A stretch of DNA of 5,284 nt, taken from the NCBI GenBank assembly GCA_002297505.1, contig DBLQ01000104.1, forward strand, positions 1 through 5,284, read 5' to 3'. Positions 1-4,109 of the stretch are shown piece after piece (positions within the stretch are counted from its first letter, which is position 1; each line of letters opens with the position of its first letter). The notes beneath the pieces were generated by a model. It worked only from the letters and a program-made list of their open reading frames with translations. It had not been told where the DNA came from and ran no database searches. This stretch comes from Flavobacteriales bacterium UBA720. GTDB lineage: Bacteria; Bacteroidota; Bacteroidia; Flavobacteriales; Weeksellaceae. Both the position numbers and the translations under genes were made by a program.

Positions 1-287
1 CTCGGCTTCTTATTCTGGAGAAACAAGATTACCTGATCTATGGTCCTGATATAATCATTGCGCAATGCCAAAATCCGGCGGGCATTTTCCGAAAGATTTT
101 CGGGCTCCAGCTGAAACACTCGCTCCAGACCTTGCCTGGAAAACAGCGCAAGAATAACCTCGATCCCCAAATCTACCTGATAACTTGAAACAGCTTTGGT
201 GTTGAGAAAACCCTTGATGTACGCTGTGGCAGGATACGGCGTATTGAGTTGCGTGAAGGGTGGCGTGATGAGCAGAATGTCTTTCAA
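1..287 (-). CDS. B12-binding-domain radical SAM protein, N-terminal part (cut by window edge)
   Basis: Ninety-five complete codons are present and the gene continues past the left edge. The protein begins (M)KDILLITPPFTQLNTPYPA and continues with TAYIKGFLNTK and YQVDLGIEVILALFS. I recall this opening from flavobacterial proteins annotated as cobalamin-binding-domain radical SAM proteins; the ILLITPPF strand followed by a YPATAYIKGFL helix fits the start of a B12-binding Rossmann-like fold. The radical SAM CxxxCxxC cluster site would lie beyond the window, so the catalytic half is not seen. The start is chosen as TTG at 287-285: there is no ATG or GTG at this position, homologs as I remember them start MKDILLI, and a TAnnTTTG box sits just upstream at 308-301. 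A frame starting TTG at 303 is open but encodes an unrecognisable, low-complexity protein and is a shadow. The substrate is unknown. The gene follows the tRNA on the same strand. Confidence 0.8.
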   Translation of the reverse strand, partial: MKDILLITPPFTQLNTPYPATAYIKGFLNTKAVSSYQVDLGIEVILALFSRQGLERVFQLEPENLSENARRILALRNDYIRTIDQVILFLQNKKP

Positions 288-300
288 AAAATATTTTTTG

Positions 301-308
301 CAAAGATA
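301..308 (-). promoter_or_regulatory. Probable -7 promoter box of the radical SAM gene
   Basis: The minus strand reads TATCTTTG, an exact match to the Bacteroidota -7 consensus TAnnTTTG, 13 bases before the TTG start. No TTTG-like -33 box is seen at the usual 17-20 base distance; that position falls at the 3' end of the tRNA. The leader would be only about 5-10 bases, so the mRNA would be nearly leaderless. The box match is seen; its use is inferred. Confidence 0.5.
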
Positions 309-329
309 AGATTAAAACGCCAGTCAGAA

Positions 330-404
330 TGGTAGCCTCACCAGGAATCGAACCTGGATCTAAAGTTTAGGAAACTTCTATTCTATCCGTTGAACTATGA
401 GGCC
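330..404 (-). tRNA. tRNA-Arg (anticodon CCT)
   Basis: A complete cloverleaf folds by eye on the minus strand: a 7-pair acceptor stem GGCCTCA/TGAGGCT, D stem GTTC/GAAT with an 8-base loop containing GG, anticodon stem GAAGT/ACTTT with loop TTCCTAA, 4-base variable loop AGAT, and T stem CCAGG/CCTGG with loop TTCGATT. The discriminator is A and CCA is encoded (332-330). Loop positions 34-36 read CCT, which decodes the arginine codon AGG; A as discriminator is acceptable for arginine in many bacteria. The mature body is 72 bases plus CCA. The first pair, G1-T72, is a wobble instead of the usual G-C. The gene starts 21 bases after the XRE regulator stop codon, with no terminator between them, and has its own promoter inside the end of that gene. 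Confidence 0.95.
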
Positions 405-416
405 AAAAAAGAGAAT

Positions 417-446
417 CAAAAGTAGTTAATTTTCATAGGTCTCAAA
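417..446 (-). promoter_or_regulatory. Promoter of tRNA-Arg, overlapping the end of the XRE gene
   Basis: The minus strand carries TTTG (446-443), an 18-base spacer, then TACTTTTG (424-417). This fits the flavobacterial sigma-A consensus TTTG-N17-20-TAnnTTTG at every fixed base. Transcription would start around 409-412, a few bases before the mature tRNA 5' end at 404. The -33 box lies within the final codons of the regulator gene. It is the best promoter match in the window. Confidence 0.75.
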
Positions 447-947
447 AGTTCCATCGTCATAAAAAAATACAATTCTCCGGATTTTTTTATTCTGATTGTC
501 TTGCGTATTCAGAATATTTTCTAATGGCTGAGAATGGGCTGTTTTATTTTGCATCGGAATTGGTGCAGGAATATCGGATTCTCGGGCAGTATTTTTTTGA
601 ACCTTGTCTTCCGTTTCCGTATACCCAAATTGCTCATCATTGATGAGAGAGAACAGATCCGGCAAAGATTTTTTTGCTGGTTTCTCTTCCGGTTTGGAAA
701 CTTCAGGTTCTGACGGGGAAGCTGCATCTTCTTTAATCAGCATTTCACCCGAACCTGTAATGAGCCAGTTCCATTCAATATCGGGAAATTTGGATTTGAT
801 TTTGGTAATGAAATCCAGAGAAGGTTTGTTCCGTCCCGATATGATGTGCGAAATACTGGACCGCTGCACACCAATTTCCTCGGCAAATTCTGCTGGAGAC
901 ATCTCCGAATATTCGATCACTTTTGTAATTCTATCGTTAAATTCCAT
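426..947 (-). CDS. XRE/Cro-type helix-turn-helix regulator, 173 aa
   Basis: A DNA-binding protein, probably an autoregulated transcription factor. Residues about 4-52 form an XRE-type helix-turn-helix: SPAEFAEEIGVQRSSISHII is the helix-turn-helix core, followed by SGRNKPSLDFI. Next comes a W-x-W-LITGSGEML segment (residues 59-70), which I know from phage CI-like and Bacteroidota XRE proteins. Residues about 72-150 are polar, rich in Pro, Glu, Lys and Asn, and probably disordered. The last 20 residues form a short hydrophobic and aromatic tail, KIRRIVFFYDDGTFETYEN, which resembles a C-terminal motif I recall from flavobacterial HTH proteins. No S24 LexA/CI peptidase domain is present, so cleavage-based induction is not expected. 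The ATG at 947-945 is immediately preceded by a palindromic operator, with two more upstream, and there is no Shine-Dalgarno. The same palindrome lies before the M14 peptidase gene, suggesting a target outside its own promoter. The DNA-binding class is secure; the regulon is inferred. Confidence 0.9.
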   Translation of the reverse strand: MEFNDRITKVIEYSEMSPAEFAEEIGVQRSSISHIISGRNKPSLDFITKIKSKFPDIEWNWLITGSGEMLIKEDAASPSEPEVSKPEEKPAKKSLPDLFSLINDEQFGYTETEDKVQKNTARESDIPAPIPMQNKTAHSQPLENILNTQDNQNKKIRRIVFFYDDGTFETYEN

Positions 948-961
948 GTTACAAATGTAAC
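948..961. promoter_or_regulatory. Operator-like palindrome O1, touching the XRE start codon
   Basis: GTTAC-AAAT-GTAAC, with perfect 5-base arms separated by 4 bases. It lies directly against the ATG of the XRE gene. Bases 949-964 are identical to 2575-2590 upstream of the M14 peptidase. Read on the minus strand it contains TACATTTG (959-952), itself a TAnnTTTG -7 box, with TTTA (981-978) 18 bases upstream as a possible -33 box. Binding here would block transcription start or elongation of the regulator gene. The palindrome is seen; the XRE protein as its ligand is inferred. Confidence 0.65.
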
Positions 962-980
962 TAATTATTTTAAATGGTAA

Positions 981-994
981 ATTACATTTGTAAT
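981..994. promoter_or_regulatory. Operator-like palindrome O2
   Basis: ATTAC-ATTT-GTAAT, with perfect 5-base arms and the same 4-base spacing as O1. Its centre is 33 bases from that of O1, about three helical turns. It would lie in the leader of a transcript starting from the 1007-1000 box. Confidence 0.6.
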
Positions 995-999
995 TGAGG

Positions 1000-1007
1000 C
1001 AAAGTTA
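1000..1007 (-). promoter_or_regulatory. Probable -7 box of the XRE gene
   Basis: The minus strand reads TAACTTTG, an exact TAnnTTTG match, 52 bases before the ATG. No clear TTTG lies at -33. The box overlaps operator-like site O3 by four bases, so a protein bound there would compete with RNA polymerase. This is an alternative to the TACATTTG box inside O1, which would make a leaderless mRNA. Confidence 0.45.
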
Positions 1008-1017
1008 CTTTTGTAAA
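1004..1017. promoter_or_regulatory. Operator-like palindrome O3
   Basis: GTTAC-TTTT-GTAAA, which has one arm mismatch relative to GTTAC-N4-GTAAC. Its centre is 23 bases from that of O2. It overlaps the TAACTTTG promoter box of the XRE gene. Three sites of one pattern within 70 bases make chance unlikely in this spacer. Confidence 0.55.
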
Positions 1018-1080
1018 CAGAATTATTTCGATTTTATTGATGCTTTAAAATCGTGTCAGCCAGTTAATTATAGTTTTACT

Positions 1081-1089
1081 TGTGGAAAA
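1081..1089 (-). other. DnaA-box match (TTTTCCACA)
   Basis: The plus strand reads TGTGGAAAA, so the minus strand matches the DnaA box consensus TTWTNCACA exactly. It is one of five such matches between 1081 and 2385. DnaA binding is inferred only from the motif. Confidence 0.35.
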
Positions 1090-1132
1090 CTAACAAGTAG
1101 ATCGATTGATCAAAATAGGAATTGTGTTTTTT

Positions 1133-1141
1133 TGTGGATAA
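1133..1141 (-). other. DnaA-box match (TTATCCACA)
   Basis: The minus strand reads TTATCCACA, the strongest classical DnaA box. It lies in the spacer between the terC stop codon and the XRE gene, 44 bases from the match at 1081-1089 and in the same orientation. Confidence 0.4.
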
Positions 1142-1185
1142 ACATTGACCTTCATAATTATTGCCGATAATTATCCAAATTGCAT

Positions 1186-1210
1186 AAAAAAAACCGCTGA
1201 AATCAGCGGC
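1186..1210 (-). terminator. Intrinsic terminator of terC
   Basis: On the minus strand there is a GC-rich stem, CCGCTG paired with CAGCGG around an ATTT loop (an inner A-T pair can shorten the loop to two bases), followed by eight T's (1193-1186). It begins 32 bases after the terC stop codon and should separate terC from the XRE gene downstream. Confidence 0.9.
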
Positions 1211-1242
1211 TATGATATTCTAATTGGATCATAAATCTAATG

Positions 1243-2301
1243 TTATTCAATGCTCTTTTTTGGCCTTTTCTCAGGGAAGAGTAGGGAAGTTCCGATACTG
1301 ATTAAGAGGATCGACATGATGACAATCAGAGACTCCGAAGTCCCAAATCCGATGTTGTCCAGATAATGATGGAACACCATTTTCAGTCCGATAAATGCCA
1401 ACAGTGCTGCAAGTCCGATTTTGAGGAACCGGAACTTATCCACAATTCCGGCGAGTAAAAAGAACATGGATCGAAGGCCAATGATGGCAAAGATATTCGA
1501 AAAGAATACGATGTATGGGTCTTTTGTAATCGAAAAGATCGCGGGAATACTATCCACTGCGAATATCAGATCTGTGGCTTCTACAATGATCAGGACTAGG
1601 AAAAGTGGCGTCATTTTCTTGACACCATCAATCACGACAAAGAATTTGTTGCCTACAAACTGGTTGTGCACCTTAAAATGCTTCTGTGCAAACCGGACGA
1701 TAGGATGGTGCTGCGGATCAATTTCATCATCTTTATTGCGATCCAGGAACATCTTGATACCTGTATATATAAGGAATGCGCCAAAAATATACATGATCCA
1801 CTCGAACTTTTGGATGAGTGCCGCGCCGATAAATATGAAAAGAAAACGCATTACAATGGCGCCAAAAATCCCCCAGAATAAGACCCTGTGATAGTTCCTT
1901 GGTGCAACGCCGAAGCCGCTAAATACCAAAAGTATGACAAAGATATTATCAATAGATAGTGCATATTCCACAAGGTAGCCTGTGAGAAATTCGAGTCCGA
2001 GGTTTTTATCGTATAGAGCCAGGGAATGTTCAAAATTATCGGGGTTGACCTTTATAGGATGTTTATGCTTGATGACAATCTCCTGAAGACGTTCTACACT
2101 ATCCACATTATGGATCAGGTGACCATAATAGGTGAGGAGTATATAAAATCCCATAGACAGTAGAACGATAAAAAAACTCATCAGTCCTGCCTGCTTCAGG
2201 GACACCGCTGCATCCTTTTTACTGAAAAGACCTAAATCTAATAAAAGAATCGTAACAATAAATATCAAAAATCCGGAAAGGAATAAAACCTCGTTGCTCA
2301 T
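1243..2301 (-). CDS. TerC/Alx-family integral membrane protein, 352 aa
   Basis: A polytopic inner-membrane protein of the TerC family, whose studied members (Alx, YkoY/MeeF-like) export manganese or support metallation of secreted proteins. About nine membrane segments are visible, near residues 5-25, 39-58, 105-131, 137-162, 167-185, 230-252, 265-285, 292-311 and 323-343. Family hallmarks are E112 followed by LSIDN (115-119) in segment 3, EATDLIFAVDSIPA (241-254) in segment 6, and GLRSMFFLLAG (275-285). The acidic residues D118, E241, D244 and D250 sit within membrane segments, as expected for cation handling. The loop between segments 2 and 3 (about residues 60-103, charged and His/Lys-rich) is longer than I recall for E. 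coli Alx. The length is normal for the Alx-like branch. The ATG at 2301-2299 follows a TATTTTTG box by only 15 bases, so there is no room for a yybP-ykoY manganese riboswitch. Family assignment is firm; substrate is inferred. Confidence 0.95.
   Translation of the reverse strand: MSNEVLFLSGFLIFIVTILLLDLGLFSKKDAAVSLKQAGLMSFFIVLLSMGFYILLTYYGHLIHNVDSVERLQEIVIKHKHPIKVNPDNFEHSLALYDKNLGLEFLTGYLVEYALSIDNIFVILLVFSGFGVAPRNYHRVLFWGIFGAIVMRFLFIFIGAALIQKFEWIMYIFGAFLIYTGIKMFLDRNKDDEIDPQHHPIVRFAQKHFKVHNQFVGNKFFVVIDGVKKMTPLFLVLIIVEATDLIFAVDSIPAIFSITKDPYIVFFSNIFAIIGLRSMFFLLAGIVDKFRFLKIGLAALLAFIGLKMVFHHYLDNIGFGTSESLIVIMSILLISIGTSLLFPEKRPKKSIE
1436..1444 (+). other. DnaA-box match inside terC (TTATCCACA)
   Basis: An exact TTATCCACA on the plus strand, in the opposite orientation to the other four matches. 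It lies in terC coding sequence over the codons for Val-Asp-Lys near residue 288, so coding constraint alone could explain it. Confidence 0.25.
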
Positions 2302-2310
2302 TGTGGAAAA
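2302..2310 (-). other. DnaA-box match in the terC leader (TTTTCCACA)
   Basis: The minus strand reads TTTTCCACA directly before the terC ATG. It matches TTWTNCACA and has the same orientation as the boxes at 1081, 1133 and 2377. It also occupies the position of a ribosome-binding site, though it is not purine-rich in that direction. Confidence 0.3.
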
Positions 2311-2316
2311 TAATTA

Positions 2317-2324
2317 CAAAAATA
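2317..2324 (-). promoter_or_regulatory. Probable -7 box of terC
   Basis: The minus strand reads TATTTTTG, an exact TAnnTTTG match 15 bases before the ATG. No TTTG is found 17-20 bases further upstream. Transcription would start near 2310, giving a leader of roughly 10 bases. Confidence 0.45.
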
Positions 2325-2376
2325 GGGATTTAATTGTGATTTAGAACGTTTCACATCTGTAAAAACATCAACGAAA

Positions 2377-2385
2377 TGTGGAAAA
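2377..2385 (-). other. DnaA-box match (TTTTCCACA)
   Basis: The minus strand reads TTTTCCACA, an exact TTWTNCACA match, in the divergent spacer between terC and the M14 peptidase. It lies 75 bases from the match at 2302 and 46 bases from the very AT-rich stretch that starts near 2431. A one-mismatch relative (TATTCCACA, 2522-2530, plus strand) lies at the far side of that stretch. Confidence 0.35.
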
Positions 2386-2430
2386 CTGTGTTTGACGAAA
2401 TCACGAACAAATGGCGGAGAACTACCAATT

Positions 2431-2520
2431 TTTAACTTAAAGTAAATATAATTTATCACTTTATATAATTTTTATAATTCACTGATATTTAGTATTATGA
2501 AAATAAATTTTAAAAATAAT
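2431..2520. other. Extremely AT-rich stretch in the divergent spacer
   Basis: Only 9 of 90 bases are G or C. The stretch lies in the 339-base spacer (2302-2640) between the divergent terC and M14 genes. The spacer contains no open frame of interest; it holds two DnaA-box matches (2302, 2377) on one side and two operator-like palindromes (2550, 2574) and the M14 promoter box on the other. It could act as a DNA-unwinding element or simply be curved promoter-upstream DNA. Composition is counted by eye; function is unknown. Confidence 0.4.
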
Positions 2521-2549
2521 GTATTCCACAAAATATTCAACAGACAAAG

Positions 2550-2561
2550 TGACATTTGTCA
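2550..2561. promoter_or_regulatory. Diverged operator-like palindrome upstream of the M14 gene
   Basis: TGAC-ATTT-GTCA, with perfect 4-base arms and the same 4-base ATTT core as O2 but with TGAC in place of TTAC. Its centre is 25 bases upstream of that of the better-matching site at 2574-2587. It may be a weak co-operative site for the same protein or a site for another factor. Confidence 0.35.
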
Positions 2562-2573
2562 TTGTTTAATGAT

Positions 2574-2587
2574 TTTACAAATGTAAC
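2574..2587. promoter_or_regulatory. Operator-like palindrome upstream of the M14 gene
   Basis: TTTAC-AAAT-GTAAC, 13 of 14 bases identical to O1 at the XRE start codon. The 16 bases 2575-2590 are identical to 949-964. It lies 23 bases before the TATTTTTG box (2611-2618), overlapping or just upstream of the expected -33 region, so the bound protein could repress or contact polymerase. The repeat is seen; control by the XRE regulator is inferred. Confidence 0.6.
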
Positions 2588-2610
2588 TAAGGAAATCTGT
2601 GATTAAATGC

Positions 2611-2618
2611 TATTTTTG
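2611..2618 (+). promoter_or_regulatory. Probable -7 box of the M14 peptidase gene
   Basis: TATTTTTG, an exact TAnnTTTG match 22 bases before the ATG at 2641. No TTTG is present at -33; that region is AACTAAGG, next to the operator-like palindrome. A start site near 2624 leaves a leader of about 17 bases and excludes a GTG start at 2599. Confidence 0.5.
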
Positions 2619-2640
2619 TGAACAACGAAACTTTGAAAAA

Positions 2641-3744
2641 ATGAATGTCCAGTTCCCGTATTTTAAAAATGTAAACTTCCCAGATCGTTATATTTCGCCC
2701 GAAAAATTATTTATTTATCTACAGAGCAATTACGGCGATTGTATTAAAGAGGTGGGAAAATCCAGTTTGGGGAAACCTATTTATATGATGACGCTCGGTA
2801 AAGGACCTACTAAAATTGCAGCGTGGTCTCAGATGCATGGCAACGAATCCACAGCTACCTTGGCGATGCTGGATCTTCTGGAAATCTTTCGCGCACATCC
2901 GGAACTAAAAGCACGCCTGGTGGAGACTATACAGCTGGACTTTATTTTCATGCTCAATCCTGATGGTTCAGAACAATGGACGAGACGAAATGCCTATGAC
3001 ATTGATATCAACAGGGATTTTCTGAGAAACTCCAGTGCCGAGATGAAGGTATTGAAATCCATCGTACTTCCTGGCAATTACGATTATCTGCTGAATTTGC
3101 ATGATCAAAGAACTATTTTTACGACAGATGGCATTCATCCGGCAACATTGTCATTTCTGGCACCCTCGGAAAGCCCAGAACGAACCGTTACCGAAAACAG
3201 AAAGAAAAGTATGGCCGTGATTGCAGGCATCTATTTGCAGCTGAAACAGAGTTTGCCAAACAGAATTGCCAGATATTCGGACGAGTTTTATCCGACTTCT
3301 ACAGGAGATAATTTTATGAAAGCCGGCATTCCGGCTATCCTTTTTGAAGGTGGATTTTACGAGAATGACCTTAACCGCGAAAAGACGCGTGAATATTATA
3401 CGCATGCGCTGTACTTTGCGCTTAAAGCTATGGCTGTGCTGAAAGGTGACAGCTACGGATACGAAACATATATGGATATTCCGCAGAATCAGGAAAGCCA
3501 TTTTGATCTGATCTACCGCAATGTAAAACTCAATACCGACTTTGAGTGTGTGCTTGATATTGCGGTGCAGTACCGTGAAGTTTTGGATGAAGAAAAGAAT
3601 CTGACATATCAGCCGTATGTGGTGGAAATTGGGGATCTCAATCACAAAAAAGGCTGGACCGAAATGGATTGTACCGGCAGAAAGTTTGTTTCCGTAAAAA
3701 AGTTTCCGAAGCTGGATGCGTTAGCAGATTTCAGAATCGAATAA
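2641..3744 (+). CDS. M14-family zinc carboxypeptidase, cytoplasmic, 367 aa
   Basis: A metallopeptidase expected to remove C-terminal residues from peptides or cell-wall fragments. The zinc ligands of the M14 fold are visible: H66 and E69 in SQMHGNESTA, and H154 in LLNLHDQRTIF. The substrate-carboxylate region NPDGSEQWTRRN...DINRDF supplies R115/R116, N124 and R125, corresponding to the Arg and Asn-Arg of carboxypeptidase A. The catalytic glutamate is probably E236 in PAILFEGGFY. Residues about 275-367 form an extra C-terminal part I do not recognise. There is no signal peptide or lipobox, so it probably acts in the cytoplasm, for example on imported or recycled peptides (MpaA-like), but its substrate cannot be read from sequence. 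A GTG-started extension of 14 codons (2599) is open but contains the promoter box and lacks homology I recognise, so ATG 2641 is preferred. Two operator-like palindromes lie upstream and a strong terminator follows 12 bases after the stop. Confidence 0.9.
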   Translation: MNVQFPYFKNVNFPDRYISPEKLFIYLQSNYGDCIKEVGKSSLGKPIYMMTLGKGPTKIAAWSQMHGNESTATLAMLDLLEIFRAHPELKARLVETIQLDFIFMLNPDGSEQWTRRNAYDIDINRDFLRNSSAEMKVLKSIVLPGNYDYLLNLHDQRTIFTTDGIHPATLSFLAPSESPERTVTENRKKSMAVIAGIYLQLKQSLPNRIARYSDEFYPTSTGDNFMKAGIPAILFEGGFYENDLNREKTREYYTHALYFALKAMAVLKGDSYGYETYMDIPQNQESHFDLIYRNVKLNTDFECVLDIAVQYREVLDEEKNLTYQPYVVEIGDLNHKKGWTEMDCTGRKFVSVKKFPKLDALADFRIE

Positions 3745-3756
3745 TAATTAAAATGT

Positions 3757-3788
3757 AGCCATTACCATGCGTAATGGCTTTTTATTTT
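3757..3788 (+). terminator. Intrinsic terminator of the M14 peptidase gene
   Basis: A perfect 9-pair stem, AGCCATTAC (3757-3765) with GTAATGGCT (3771-3779), around a CATGC loop, followed by TTTTATTTT. It starts 12 bases after the stop codon, so the gene is monocistronic. Confidence 0.92.
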
Positions 3789-4047
3789 GTCAGCATTATT
3801 TTGGTAACCAATGTGATCCGTGATATTACATTTGATTCTAATACTTTTTATTAAGACTTGAGAATAGATTTTTTAGAATTATAGAAATTACAACAGTTCT
3901 GATTGTTATAAATATCTATTCAACTGCGATTTATTACTATGTTTTATCTTGAAGATTATACTCAATTTCTAAGGATAAAATGAGTCGTGAGATTTATCCG
4001 ATTTAACATAATATAAATTATAGGGCATTTTGAGTTTGATTAATTGA
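3789..4047 (+). other. AT-rich spacer without a recognisable gene
   Basis: This is the larger part of the 365-base gap between the M14 and lipoprotein genes. No open frame with recognisable protein sequence and no tRNA- or riboswitch-like fold was found on either strand. Minor items are a TTGGTAACCAA near-palindrome at 3801-3811, a half operator with a TACATTTG box at 3827-3834, and a weak imperfect hairpin around 3886-3910. A small RNA cannot be excluded. Confidence 0.5.
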
Positions 4048-4075
4048 TTGACTTTTAATCTGTTTTTGGTATAAT
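4048..4075 (+). promoter_or_regulatory. Candidate promoter of the lipoprotein gene, E. coli-like
   Basis: TTGACT (4048-4053), a 16-base spacer, then TATAAT (4070-4075). This is close to the proteobacterial sigma-70 consensus and unlike the TAnnTTTG boxes elsewhere in the window. Start of transcription would be near 4082, giving a leader of about 28 bases. In a region this AT-rich the match may be partly chance, and flavobacterial sigma-A prefers another consensus. Confidence 0.4.
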
Positions 4076-4109
4076 ATTTACTCATCATCTTTCATTAAAA
4101 TATGTTATT

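Noticed and set aside
55..303. Open frame of 82 codons on the minus strand
   Set aside because: It has a biased, His/Ser-rich translation with no recognisable features. The adjacent frame starting at 287 encodes a recognisable radical SAM protein N-terminus that stays open to the window edge.
330..404. tRNA-Arg as an integration site for a mobile element
   Set aside because: No integrase and no repeated copy of the tRNA 3' end are visible in the window.
604..960. Open frame of 118 codons on the plus strand
   Set aside because: It lies antisense to the XRE gene, whose helix-turn-helix is clear; its translation looks like no family and its stop falls in the O1 region.
1421..1891. Open frames antisense to terC (also 1666-1881)
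   Set aside because: They are shadows of a highly conserved membrane protein gene.
2599..2640. GTG start for the M14 gene with a CYFC-containing extension
   Set aside because: The extension spans the TATTTTTG promoter box and resembles no M14 N-terminus; ATG 2641 fits better.
2302..2640. Riboswitch before terC or the M14 gene
   Set aside because: Leaders are too short on both sides and no strong GC stems are present in this spacer.
3151..3645. Open frame of 164 codons antisense to the M14 gene
   Set aside because: The M14 motifs on the plus strand span this region, and the antisense translation shows no family features.
3761..3775. ATTAC-N5-GTAAT, resembling the operator palindrome
   Set aside because: The spacing is 5 bases rather than 4, and it is the stem of the M14 terminator with flanking pairs and a T tract.
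3827..3834. TACATTTG promoter box in the spacer after the M14 gene
   Set aside because: No gene or RNA starts within a plausible distance, and only half of the operator palindrome is present.
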